Notes under the pieces: model-generated
The model's database searches: none
Seen by the model: the letters and a program-made list of their open reading frames with translations, nothing else
Told to the model about the DNA's origin: nothing
Assembly (NCBI GenBank): GCA_964625525.1
Contig: CAZVEE010000031.1
Location: forward strand, 1 to 38,338
Length of the DNA: 38,338 bases
Reading direction: 5' to 3'
Source of the DNA: CAZVEE01 sp964625525
Lineage (GTDB): Bacteria > Pseudomonadota > Alphaproteobacteria > JAJFIK01
Part shown: piece by piece, positions 8,319 through 15,310 of the stretch
Layout of the letters: each line of letters opens with the position of its first letter
Position numbering within the stretch: position 1 is the first letter of the stretch
Made by a program: the position numbers and the translations under genes

Positions 8319-9026
8319 TTACTCGACCTGCTCGGCGGCAACGGTGACGTTGACTGTCACCTCGTCGCTGACATTGTCCGTGTCCCCAAGGCCGAAGGCC
8401 GTGCGGTCGAGCACGACGGCGCCGCTCATATCGGCTTCCCCATCATTGATCACCAGGGTGAAGGGCAGCGTGATGGGCTGGCTCTCCCCTTTGATGGTCA
8501 AGGTGGCGTCGGCCTCATAGGTATTATCGCCGGTTTTGCGGAAGGCGGTCGTTTCGAAACGTGCCGTGGGGTGACGATCCGTGTCGAACCAATCGCCGCC
8601 GGCCAGGCTGCCGTCGCGTTCCGCGTCGCCCGTCTGGGCGCTTGTCAGCAGGATGGTGACCACGGCCTTGGCGTTGGCGAGGTCGCTCTCATCGAACTGA
8701 ATGTTCGCGTCCCAGCTTGCGAAAGTGCCCGAAGCGTCATTGCCGAATTGGGAGAAGGAGAAGGCAATGCGGCTCATGTCGTAATCCACGAGCCAGTTGG
8801 CGTCCATAGGGTCGCTGGTGGCGGCCGGGGCGGTGCTGCCGGTGTCGGCGGCGGCGAGCACAGTCGGCTCGGCGGTTTCGGCGGCCGTTGCGGTTTCGAC
8901 CGGTTCGGCCGGGGCGTTCGGCGTGCTATCGGCGGACGTGCCGTCGCCACAGGCGGACAGGCCCAGCAGCACAAGGGCCAGCGGCGTGGAAAGAGCAGTG
9001 CGGCGGAACAAAGTGGCAGTCATCAT
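8319..9026 (-). CDS. YceI family lipoprotein
   Basis: A 235-residue exported protein. The signal peptide ends in a lipobox, LSAC, with the lipidated cysteine at residue 26. A low-complexity Ala/Thr/Glu/Pro linker follows to about residue 70, then a YceI-like lipocalin-fold domain (NWLVDYDMSRIAFSF, GTFASWDANIQFD, GDWFDTDRHPTARFET, LTIKGESQPITLPF, VLDRTAFGLGD). YceI proteins bind polyprenoid lipids such as isoprenoid quinones in the periplasm; the physiological role is unclear. It lies directly downstream of a cytochrome b561, a recurrent pairing that suggests quinone-linked redox work. The start has a strong GAGGAG ribosome binding site; two ATGs (9026, 9023) are adjacent. Confidence 0.92.
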   Translation of the reverse strand: MMTATLFRRTALSTPLALVLLGLSACGDGTSADSTPNAPAEPVETATAAETAEPTVLAAADTGSTAPAATSDPMDANWLVDYDMSRIAFSFSQFGNDASGTFASWDANIQFDESDLANAKAVVTILLTSAQTGDAERDGSLAGGDWFDTDRHPTARFETTAFRKTGDNTYEADATLTIKGESQPITLPFTLVINDGEADMSGAVVLDRTAFGLGDTDNVSDEVTVNVTVAAEQVE

Positions 9027-9101
9027 GGTCTCCTCAAGAGCGCAATCAGGGAAAACGGCTCAGGCCCTACTCAGGTCAAACCCAACTCGAACAGTGATGG
9101 G

Positions 9102-9659
9102 TCACGGCAGCATGCGCTTCAACACGTCGTCCTTATCGACCCAGTGATGTTTGACGGCCGCGCCGATATGCAGCGCCAGCACGCCCATGAGAGCGATATT
9201 CATGCTGGCATGCACCCAAACCATCAGCTCGCGCCATTCCGCACTGGGGGCGATCAGGTTCGGCACGTCGAAGAGGCCGAAATAGGTGGTCTGCAACTGA
9301 TTGGAGAAGGCTGAAGCCATGATCCAGCCGGTCAGCGGCACGCCGATCATCAGGCCATAGAGCAGCACGTGGCTGAAATTGGCGCCGATGCGTTGCCAGC
9401 CCGTGATGGTGGCGGGCAGCGGCGGTGTCGGGTTCACCACGCGCCACAAAAGGCGCAGCGGCAGCAGCGCCAAAATGGTCAAGCCCAGTGATTTGTGGAT
9501 TTGGTACAGCTCGATTTTGAAATCAGAGAAGGGCAGCGCGGCCATGTAAAGGCCCAAGCCCAGCATGGCAATGATCAACACTGCCATCAGCCAATGAAAG
9601 AGTTTTGCAAGCCCAGTCCAGGCGATAGCGCCCGCCTGGTGCGTCGTTGCCGTGCTCAT
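9102..9659 (-). CDS. cytochrome b561 family protein
   Basis: A 185-residue inner-membrane dihaem-type cytochrome b561 with four predicted transmembrane helices. Candidate haem ligands are H22 (LFHWLM), H55 (YQIHKSLGL), H97 (NFSHVLLYG), H150 (VWVHASMN) and H164 (LALHIGAA). E. coli CybB oxidises ubiquinol and can pass electrons to superoxide, so a role in quinone redox balance is plausible. The ATG at 9659 is chosen over an upstream in-frame codon at 9707 because GAGAGGAG lies just ahead of it. It is 44 bp downstream of oxyR and 75 bp upstream of the YceI gene on the same strand, which hints at oxidative-stress control. Confidence 0.92.
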   Translation of the reverse strand: MSTATTHQAGAIAWTGLAKLFHWLMAVLIIAMLGLGLYMAALPFSDFKIELYQIHKSLGLTILALLPLRLLWRVVNPTPPLPATITGWQRIGANFSHVLLYGLMIGVPLTGWIMASAFSNQLQTTYFGLFDVPNLIAPSAEWRELMVWVHASMNIALMGVLALHIGAAVKHHWVDKDDVLKRMLP

Positions 9660-9703
9660 GGCTGCTCCTCTCGCCGCTCGGATCCAGAGGGTTTGTGTAT
9701 AAA

Positions 9704-10624
9704 TCATCCCGTCCTCGGCGTCAGGTCCCGTGTGGCGGTGTCCGCCCAGGCCCCGCGCAACGCCTCGCCCAGCATGGCGAATTCGTCGGCCCGGCTGCTG
9801 CGTTTGCGCCAGGCAAGGCCGATCGCGCGGGCCGGGTCCTCACCGTCGAACGCCACCGCTTCCAGGCCGGTGGGTTCCAGAATGCCCGCATCCAGCGCCA
9901 TTTGCGGCACCAGGGTCAGGCCAAGGCCGCTGTCCACCATATGCACCAGCGTGTGCAAGCTTGTAGCCTGAAACGTGTTGAGCGTACCGCGCCCGGCAAG
10001 CCGGCAGGCGGTCATCACATGATCCCTCAGGCAGTGGCCATCCTCCAGCAGCAGCATTTGGGCTGGATTGAGAGCCTCCACGGTCGGAGCGGGTGCGTGC
10101 GGCTCCGGACGGCGGCAGAGCCGGAAGGGATCGGTGAACAGATCCAGCGTCTCTATGGCCGGATGCTCGAAGGGCAGTGCCAGCACAAGCACGTCGAGGC
10201 GCCCGGCGTCGAGTTGTTCGATCAGGCGCAAGGTCTGGTCCTCCCGCAAAAACAGCTTCAGCGCTGGAAAGCTCGTGCGCAGAGCCGGCAGGATCCGGGG
10301 CAGGAAGAACGGCGCCACGGTGGGAATCACCCCGAGCCGTAACGGCCCGGACAAGGGGGCGCGACCCGCCCGCATGGCGCTGGCCAGCTCTTCCACATCC
10401 GCCAGGATGCGCCGGGCCCGCAAGACCGCTTCCTCGCCCGCCGGGGTCAATGCTGCCTGCCGGCGCGAGCGGTCCACCAAGGCGGTGCCGAGGATCTGTT
10501 CCAGGTCCTGAATGCCGGTGGAGAGGGTGGATTGGGTGACGGCGCTGGCCTCGGCCGCGCGGCCGAAATGGCCCGCATCGGCCAGGGCCACCAGATACCG
10601 CAATTGCCGCAGAGTAGGGGTCAC
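9704..10624 (-). CDS. oxyR: hydrogen peroxide-sensing LysR-type regulator OxyR
   Basis: A 306-residue LysR-type regulator. The winged HTH is at about 3-62 (RQLRYLVALADAGHFGRAAE, VTQSTLSTGIQDLE). The effector domain carries C198 and C207 in LLLEDGHCLRDHVMTAC, nine residues apart exactly as C199/C208 of E. coli OxyR, so peroxide sensing by an intramolecular disulfide is well supported. T101-V102 precede the first effector strand. The start is a GTG at 10624. It is divergent from ahpC, its classic target, across a 156-bp spacer containing an LTTR-type dyad just upstream of its own start. On the same strand it leads into the cytochrome b561 gene. Confidence 0.95.
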   Translation of the reverse strand: MTPTLRQLRYLVALADAGHFGRAAEASAVTQSTLSTGIQDLEQILGTALVDRSRRQAALTPAGEEAVLRARRILADVEELASAMRAGRAPLSGPLRLGVIPTVAPFFLPRILPALRTSFPALKLFLREDQTLRLIEQLDAGRLDVLVLALPFEHPAIETLDLFTDPFRLCRRPEPHAPAPTVEALNPAQMLLLEDGHCLRDHVMTACRLAGRGTLNTFQATSLHTLVHMVDSGLGLTLVPQMALDAGILEPTGLEAVAFDGEDPARAIGLAWRKRSSRADEFAMLGEALRGAWADTATRDLTPRTG

Positions 10625-10637
10625 GAGGGCCTCGGGA

Positions 10638-10656
10638 TCATCGAAAAATTCGATGA
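10638..10656. promoter_or_regulatory. candidate OxyR box (perfect 8-3-8 dyad)
   Basis: TCATCGAA-AAA-TTCGATGA is a perfect inverted repeat containing a T-N11-A LysR box (T10641 to A10653). It lies 13 nt upstream of the oxyR start codon and 7 bp upstream of the TTGACA -35-like box of the divergent ahpC gene. That position would suit both autoregulation and activation of ahpC. It does not match the E. coli ATAG-spaced OxyR consensus, so the assignment rests on geometry. Confidence 0.55.
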
Positions 10657-10663
10657 AGATATG

Positions 10664-10691
10664 TTGACAGAACCCATTTGATCAATAGATG
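10664..10691 (+). promoter_or_regulatory. candidate ahpC promoter
   Basis: A consensus TTGACA (10664-10669) is followed after 16 bp by the poor -10 TAGATG (10686-10691). A strong -35 with a weak -10 next to an upstream LTTR dyad fits an activated promoter. A palindrome, TTGATCAA (10678-10685), lies in the spacer. Confidence 0.4.
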
Positions 10692-10698
10692 CCCTTGA

Positions 10699-10716
10699 GG
10701 TAGGCACAGACCTACC
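10699..10716. promoter_or_regulatory. inverted repeat GGTAGG-N6-CCTACC in the oxyR/ahpC spacer
   Basis: Perfect 6-bp arms separated by CACAGA. It lies downstream of the predicted ahpC start site, about 65 nt before the ahpC start codon. It could be a second regulator site or an mRNA leader hairpin; the arms resemble OxyR half-sites (GTAG/CTAC) but with one extra base of spacing. Confidence 0.35.
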
Positions 10717-10780
10717 CCGGGCGACTCACTGCGCGCAGCCGCCCTCCGACTTTCATTTCATTAGCACCAAGGAGCCTTCT

Positions 10781-11332
10781 ATGCTGGGCGTTGGCGACAA
10801 GCTTCCCGATTTCAAAGTGGTCGGCGTGAAGCCGAAATTCATGCAGCACGAGGAGAACGGCGAAAGCGCGTTCGAGGACGTTACCCAGGACAGCTTCCAC
10901 GGGAAATGGAAGGTGATCTATTTCTATCCGAAGGATTTCACCTTTGTGTGCCCGACGGAAATCGCTGAATTCGCGCGCCTGAATGGTGACTTCGCGGATC
11001 GTGATGCGGTGGTCCTGGGCGGCAGCACGGACAATGAGTTCTGCAAGCTCGCGTGGCGGCGTGACCACAGCGACCTGAACAATCTGGACCAGTGGTCCTT
11101 CGCCGACACCACCGGTTCGCTGGTGGACGGCCTGGGCATCCGCTCGCCGGAAGGGGTGGCGCTGCGCGCGACCTTCCTCGTTGATCCGCACAACGTCATT
11201 CAACACGTGTCGGTGAACAATCTCAATGTGGGCCGTAGCCCGAAAGAAGTGCTGCGCATCCTGGACGGTCTGCAAACGGACGAACTGTGCCCGTGCAACC
11301 GCGAAGTGGGCGGCGCCACCCTGGCGGCCTAA
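10781..11332 (+). CDS. ahpC: alkyl hydroperoxide reductase AhpC (typical 2-Cys peroxiredoxin)
   Basis: A 183-residue cytoplasmic peroxiredoxin that reduces H2O2, organic peroxides and peroxynitrite. The active site PKDFTFVCPTE holds peroxidatic C57 with T54 and the P50 motif; R129 (VALRATF) is the matching arginine. The C-terminus, ELCPCNREVGG, holds C170 and C172. This three-cysteine layout (C57/C170/C172) parallels M. tuberculosis AhpC (C61/C174/C176), which is reduced by AhpD rather than AhpF. The next gene is indeed ahpD. An AAGGAG ribosome binding site precedes the ATG. It is divergent from oxyR, so peroxide induction is expected. Confidence 0.95.
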   Translation: MLGVGDKLPDFKVVGVKPKFMQHEENGESAFEDVTQDSFHGKWKVIYFYPKDFTFVCPTEIAEFARLNGDFADRDAVVLGGSTDNEFCKLAWRRDHSDLNNLDQWSFADTTGSLVDGLGIRSPEGVALRATFLVDPHNVIQHVSVNNLNVGRSPKEVLRILDGLQTDELCPCNREVGGATLAA

Positions 11333-11347
11333 CTGCATGACCTGCTG

Positions 11348-11395
11348 CGGGGCCGGATGGTGTTTGGTCGCTGTCCGGCCCCGGTGTTTTTCTTC
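11348..11395 (+). terminator. hairpin with T-rich tail between ahpC and ahpD
   Basis: CGGGGCCGGA (11348-11357) pairs perfectly with TCCGGCCCCG (11374-11383) over a 16-nt loop and is followed by GTGTTTTTCTT. Lying 15 nt after the ahpC stop and ahead of ahpD, it may be a partial terminator or attenuator giving more ahpC than ahpD mRNA. Confidence 0.6.
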
Positions 11396-11433
11396 CCGCG
11401 CCCGTGTGACGCTTGCCCAGAAAGGCCGCCCCC

Positions 11434-11973
11434 ATGTCCCTTGATGCTCTGAAAGAGCAGCTTCCGGATTATGCCAAGGATCTGAAGCTGAACCTATCCA
11501 GCCTGTCCAATGACGACACGCTGTCTGCCCAGCAGAAAGCAGGCACCTGGATTGCCTCGGCGCTGGCCTCGCGCAATGCGGCCGTGATCCGCGCCGTGCA
11601 GGAGAGCTTCGGCGGTGATCTGTCCGAAGAAGCCCATCGCGCGGCCCGGGCGGCGGCGGCCATTATGGGCATGAACAATGTCTATTACCGCTTTGTGCAT
11701 CTGGCCTCGGCACCCGATTATAAGACCTTGCCTGCAAAGCTGCGCATGAACATCATCGGCAATCCGGGCGTTGATAAGATCGATTTCGAGTTGTGGTCGC
11801 TGGCGGTGTCGGCGGTGAATGGCTGCGGCATGTGCATCGATGCCCACGAGGCGGAGCTGCGCAAAGGCGGTCTGACGACGGAACAGATCCAAACGGCGGT
11901 GCGCGTGGCGTCGGTCGTCCATGCGGTGGCCGCCGTGCTTGATGGGGAAACCGCGCTCCAGGCCACCACCTGA
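11434..11973 (+). CDS. ahpD: alkylhydroperoxidase AhpD
   Basis: A 179-residue AhpD. Its CxxC redox centre is C131-G-M-C134 in NGCGMCIDAHE, with E119 and H138 in the positions of the M. tuberculosis proton-relay residues E118 and H137; the H132 equivalent is methionine (M133) here. AhpD reduces AhpC, taking electrons from lipoylated dihydrolipoamide succinyltransferase and dihydrolipoamide dehydrogenase in mycobacteria. The ATG at 11434 is preferred over an in-frame TTG at 11413. It forms an operon with ahpC upstream (101 bp, with a hairpin between) and the VOC gene 24 bp downstream. Confidence 0.94.
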   Translation: MSLDALKEQLPDYAKDLKLNLSSLSNDDTLSAQQKAGTWIASALASRNAAVIRAVQESFGGDLSEEAHRAARAAAAIMGMNNVYYRFVHLASAPDYKTLPAKLRMNIIGNPGVDKIDFELWSLAVSAVNGCGMCIDAHEAELRKGGLTTEQIQTAVRVASVVHAVAAVLDGETALQATT

Positions 11974-11997
11974 AACGCGTGAGGGGAGACGGCGATC

Positions 11998-12426
11998 ATG
12001 ACCGAGACCCTGACCCCGCCTGGCATTCTGGAAACCGCGCTCTACTGCCCGGACCTGGAGGCGGCTGAGAGCTTTTACACCGATGTGCTCGGTCTCGCGG
12101 TGGTCCTGCGCGAGCCCGGGCGTCATGTGTTCTTCCGCTGCGGCGCGGGTATGCTACTCCTGTTCAATGCCGAGCACACGGCCCGCATTCAAACCAAGAT
12201 CAACGGTCAGCCCATCGGTCTGCATGGTGCGGTAGGCGCTGGCCACATGGCCTTCCGCGATCGTCACGAGCGGTTGGCGGCTTGGAAAGAGCAACTGGCG
12301 CGCCACGGGGTCGCGCTGGAATCCGAAGTGACCTGGCCCAACGGGGCGGTGTCGCTTTACTTCCGCGATCCGGCCGGTAATTCCCTCGAAATCGCTACCC
12401 CTGACCTGTGGGGCTTCACGGACTGA
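11998..12426 (+). CDS. VOC superfamily protein (glyoxalase/bleomycin-resistance fold)
   Basis: A 142-residue single vicinal-oxygen-chelate domain. Motifs are ALYCPDLEAAESFYTDVLGL at 15-34 (first beta-alpha unit), GAGHMAFR with a metal-ligand-type histidine, and YFRDPAGNSLEIATPDLW near the end, whose glutamate is the usual second ligand. VOC proteins include glyoxalase I, fosfomycin-modifying thiol transferases and extradiol dioxygenases; substrate cannot be assigned here. It has a good ribosome binding site (GAGGGGAGA) and follows ahpD by 24 bp. It is therefore probably induced with the peroxide genes, and detoxification of an electrophile is a reasonable guess. Confidence 0.85.
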   Translation: MTETLTPPGILETALYCPDLEAAESFYTDVLGLAVVLREPGRHVFFRCGAGMLLLFNAEHTARIQTKINGQPIGLHGAVGAGHMAFRDRHERLAAWKEQLARHGVALESEVTWPNGAVSLYFRDPAGNSLEIATPDLWGFTD

Positions 12427-12500
12427 CGGGCGCCTGAGCCTCTGGCCGTGTGGGCCCGGGGCGGGTAGGGTGAGGCATGACCCGTTCCGGAGGATGTGCC

Positions 12501-13556
12501 GTGTCTGATGTTTCCCGCCGTTCCGTCCTGACCACTGCGGCTGCTGCCGGTGTGGCGGCGAGCCTAACGCCCCTGGCTGCGGCCCGGGCCGCAACGCTCG
12601 ACCCCCAGTCGGCCGCCCTGAACACCATTCTGGCGGGACCAGAGGTGCAGCCGCTGCGGGCTTTGTCGGTGGGGCAGATCCGGCGCTCTCTGCGCGATGC
12701 GGCGACGCTTATGACCACCAGCAGCATCCCGGTGGGCGAGGTGGAAACCACCACCACGCCCAGCATCGACAACCCGATCCCAGTGCGGCTGTACCGTCCT
12801 GTGCGCGAGGATTCGGTGCCCGGTGATCGGGCGGCGCCACCGCCGATCCTGCTCTATATTCATGGCGGCTACTTTGTCGCCGGCGACCTCGACACGCATG
12901 ACCATATGGCCCGGCGTCTGTGCGCAGCAACCGGGGCGCTGGTGGTGACGTTGTCCTACCGTCTGGCGCCGGAACATCCGTTCTCGGCTGGTCTTGATGA
13001 CTGCGGTGCGGTGTTGGGCTGGCTCGCCGAGCGGGGGGCGGCGTTGGGCGGGGATCCGGCGCGCCTTGGCGTGTGCGGGGATGACGCGGGGGGCGCGCTG
13101 GCGGCCGGCATTGCCATTCGCAACCGGCTGGCCGCGCCCGACCGCATCAAGTTCCTGGCCCTGATGACGCCTATTCTGCTTCTGGACCGGACCATCACTT
13201 TCGATAGTCACACGGCGTTCGGTGGCGGGACCTATCGCCCGTCCATGGCGGATTTGGAATGGATGGCAGAACGGTATGCGGGCACGGAGCCCGAGCGCCT
13301 GCGCCGTGCCTCGCCGCTGAGGGCCTCCAGCCTGCGGGACCTGCCCTATACGCTGGTGATCAGTGCAGGGTTTGATGCATTCCGGGACGAGGCCGGTTTT
13401 TTCGTCCGTCGGCTGAGAGAGGCGGCAGTGCCCGCGAACGAACGCCTGTTCGAAAGCACCATTCACGACTTCATGTTCTATCCGGAAATCGTGCCAGCCG
13501 CCCGCAGCGCCTATGAGGTCATCGGTTCCCAGTTCCGCCAAGCCCTGCAGCGCTGA
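12501..13556 (+). CDS. Tat-exported alpha/beta hydrolase, HSL family, with Asp at the nucleophile position
   Basis: A 351-residue protein numbered from the GTG at 12501, chosen because GGAGG sits 7 nt upstream; an ATG at 12477 is also in frame. A twin-arginine signal (SRRSVL at 5-10, an Ala-rich core, cleavage near AARA) predicts folded export. The mature part has the hormone-sensitive-lipase features: oxyanion HGGYF (121-125), SYRLAPEHPF and the elbow GDDAGG. The family elbow is GDSAGG, so nucleophile serine is replaced by D195. D292 (GFDAFRDEA) and H322 (IHDFM) complete a triad. The codon is GAC, at least two changes from a serine codon, so not a single-base error. It may be inactive, or use an Asp nucleophile as dehalogenases do. 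Its last codons and stop lie in the first 16-bp repeat unit. Confidence 0.9.
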   Translation: MSDVSRRSVLTTAAAAGVAASLTPLAAARAATLDPQSAALNTILAGPEVQPLRALSVGQIRRSLRDAATLMTTSSIPVGEVETTTTPSIDNPIPVRLYRPVREDSVPGDRAAPPPILLYIHGGYFVAGDLDTHDHMARRLCAATGALVVTLSYRLAPEHPFSAGLDDCGAVLGWLAERGAALGGDPARLGVCGDDAGGALAAGIAIRNRLAAPDRIKFLALMTPILLLDRTITFDSHTAFGGGTYRPSMADLEWMAERYAGTEPERLRRASPLRASSLRDLPYTLVISAGFDAFRDEAGFFVRRLREAAVPANERLFESTIHDFMFYPEIVPAARSAYEVIGSQFRQALQR

Positions 13557-13763
13557 GGCCCTGCAGCGCTGAGGCCCTGCAGCGCTGAGGCCCTGCAGCG
13601 CTGAGGCCATGGGAGANNNNNNNNNNNNNNNNNNNNNNNNNNNNNNNNNNNNNNNNNNNNNNNNNNNNNNNNNNNNNNNNNNNNNNNNNNNNNNNNNNNN
13701 NNNNNNNNNNNNNNNNTGCAGCGCTGAGGCCCTGCAGCGCTGAGGCCCTGCAGCGCTGAGGCC
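13545..13763. repeat. tandem 16-bp repeat interrupted by the assembly gap
   Basis: The unit CTGCAGCGCTGAGGCC occurs four times before the gap (13545-13608) and 2.9 times after it (13717-13763). Each unit contains the palindrome CAGCGCTG. The first unit encodes the last residues and stop codon of the upstream hydrolase. Copies are identical, suggesting recent expansion. Bases 13562-13616 and 13717-13771 are the same 55 nt, so the two contig ends overlap rather than being separated. Confidence 0.95.
13617..13716. other. assembly gap, 100 N
   Basis: Exactly 100 ambiguous bases, the conventional placeholder for a gap of unknown size. Identical sequence on both sides indicates the gap was caused by the 16-bp repeat, and true missing sequence may be zero or a few more repeat units. 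Confidence 0.98.
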
Positions 13764-13783
13764 ATGGGAGACGAGGCGTGGTC

Positions 13784-14653
13784 TTACCCCGCCTTTTTCG
13801 CCTCCGCATAGGCCTGGGTGCCGCGATGGTGAATGGTGTCCGTGTCCAGGAGGTCCTCGGGTTCCAGATCATTCATGCCCTTGAGTTGAGGATAGAGCGG
13901 GCCGAAATCCTTGTGCACGGTGGCATCGAAGAGCTCGTCGAAACTGTCGATGACGAAATAGGTCTGCTGATAATCGTCGATCCGGTAGTTGGTGCGCATG
14001 ACCCGCTCCAGGTCGAAATGCACCCGGTTCGGGGAGGCATCATCCAGGGCGAAGAGGGACTCGCCCTTGGACGAGACGATGCCGGAGCCGTAAATACGCA
14101 TGCCGTCTGGCGTATTGATCAATCCGAACTCCACCGTATACCAATAAAGCCGGGCCAGATGATGCAGCGTGTCAAAGCCCATGGCGCGCAGACCACCCTT
14201 GCCATAGGCTTCCATGTAATCGGCGAAAACCGGATTGGCCAGAAGCGGTACATGGCCGAATACGTCGTGGAAGATGTCTGGTTCCTGAATATAATCAATC
14301 TGTTCCGGTGTGCGGATAAACTGACCGGCCACAAAGCGCCGATTGGCCAGATGGTCGAAAAACACGTCGTCGGGCACTAGGCCCGGCACGGCCACGACGC
14401 GCCACCCGGTCAACTTCTCCAGATCATCGCTCATGCGGCGAAAATCCGGGATCTGGTCTTCGCCCAGGGACAGGAGCGTTAAGCCCTCCAGAAACTCGGC
14501 GCAGGCACGCCCCGGCAGGATCTCCACCATGCGCTGATACAGGGTGCGCCAAGTGGCATGCTCTTCTGGCGTGTAGTGCTCCCAGCGCTGGTCAACCGTG
14601 AAGTCGGCCTTCACATCCGGATAATCGGCTTGATAGTCAGCAATGGTCACCAT
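13784..14653 (-). CDS. phhA: phenylalanine 4-monooxygenase
   Basis: A 289-residue tetrahydrobiopterin-dependent aromatic amino acid hydroxylase that converts phenylalanine to tyrosine. The iron ligands are H129 and H134 in PDIFHDVFGH and E175 in YWYTVEFG, the 2-His-1-carboxylate triad. Other family stretches are VPGLVPDDVFFDHLANRRF and RIYGSGIVSSKGES. The length matches the short bacterial enzymes, which lack the N-terminal ACT regulatory domain. The ATG has a strong AGGAGG ribosome binding site. It is 82 bp downstream of the Lrp-type regulator on the same strand and back to back with the homogentisate pathway genes, which gives it a catabolic role. The 4a-carbinolamine dehydratase gene often nearby is not seen here. 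Confidence 0.96.
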   Translation of the reverse strand: MVTIADYQADYPDVKADFTVDQRWEHYTPEEHATWRTLYQRMVEILPGRACAEFLEGLTLLSLGEDQIPDFRRMSDDLEKLTGWRVVAVPGLVPDDVFFDHLANRRFVAGQFIRTPEQIDYIQEPDIFHDVFGHVPLLANPVFADYMEAYGKGGLRAMGFDTLHHLARLYWYTVEFGLINTPDGMRIYGSGIVSSKGESLFALDDASPNRVHFDLERVMRTNYRIDDYQQTYFVIDSFDELFDATVHKDFGPLYPQLKGMNDLEPEDLLDTDTIHHRGTQAYAEAKKAG

Positions 14654-14735
14654 GGGGGATCCTCCTGATCAAGGCGCAGATGCGTTTGCGCCAATCTCGG
14701 ACAATCCCTCAAAAAGGGCAAGCACGGATGATTTG

Positions 14736-15224
14736 TCAGCCGCGTTCCAGCGTTTCGGCGAGCGGCAGCGCCTCATGTCCCTTTACCGAATCCAGCACGA
14801 AGCTGGAGCGCACTTCGCGCACGCCCGGGATTTTCAGCAGGCGTTTCATGGCAAAGTTTTCATAGGTCTCCAGATCTGCGGCGACGACTTTCAGGACGTA
14901 GTCAAAACTTCCGGTCACGGCGAAACATTCGACGACTTCCGGCATATCCAGCATGGTGTTGCGGAAAACCTGGGTCCCGGTCTCATCATCCTGCGCGATC
15001 TGCACCTGCACGAAGGCCACAATGCCGAGCCCCAGCTTCTTGGGATCAAGCCGGGCGGTATAGCCCTGGATGAAGCCATCGGTCTCCAGCGCCTGCACCC
15101 GGCGCAGGCAGGCAGAGGCCGAAAGGCCGACCCGGCCCGCTAAATCGACATTGGACAGCCGCCCATTATCCTGCAGCGCGGCAAGAATACGTGTATCAAT
15201 TGCGTCGAGCCGTCCGGCCGCCAT
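14736..15224 (-). CDS. Lrp/AsnC family transcriptional regulator
   Basis: A 162-residue Lrp-type regulator. The N-terminal HTH is at 6-60 (LDAIDTRILAALQDNGRLSNVDLA, VGLSASACLRRVQALE) and the C-terminal RAM ligand-sensing domain follows (GIVAFVQVQI, VVECFAVTGSFDYVLKVVAADLETYENF). The start at 15224 is preferred over an upstream in-frame codon at 15317 because GGAGGGAGAG precedes it and the extra residues are not family-like. It lies upstream of phhA and divergent from hppD, so it probably senses an aromatic amino acid and controls both arms of the cluster. A dyad with an Lrp-like half site is in the shared spacer. Confidence 0.93.
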   Translation of the reverse strand: MAAGRLDAIDTRILAALQDNGRLSNVDLAGRVGLSASACLRRVQALETDGFIQGYTARLDPKKLGLGIVAFVQVQIAQDDETGTQVFRNTMLDMPEVVECFAVTGSFDYVLKVVAADLETYENFAMKRLLKIPGVREVRSSFVLDSVKGHEALPLAETLERG

Positions 15225-15260
15225 GGGCGCCTCTCCCTCCTCTGCGCCGCTGGGTCCGGT

Positions 15261-15283
15261 TTGCGCGGCAGAATATTGCGCAA
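15261..15283. promoter_or_regulatory. candidate Lrp operator in the lrp/hppD spacer
   Basis: TTGCGC-N11-GCGCAA is a perfect dyad. Its spacer starts GGCAGAATATT, and CAGAATATT fits the left nine bases of the E. coli Lrp consensus YAGHAWATTWTDCTR. It lies 27 bp upstream of the predicted hppD -35 box, a position suited to activation. Confidence 0.45.
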
Positions 15284-15310
15284 CATCGTATGGATCCGGG
15301 GCAAAACGCA

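Noticed and set aside
10685..10715. Canonical E. coli OxyR site with ATAG/CTAT half-sites
   Set aside because: One ATAG is present, but the partner half-sites are missing or one base out of register.
13545..13608. Terminator formed by the CAGCGCTG palindromes
   Set aside because: The palindromes leave no loop and no T tract follows; pairing between copies in direct orientation is not possible.
13545..13763. CRISPR array
   Set aside because: Units are directly adjacent with no spacers, and only 16 bp long.
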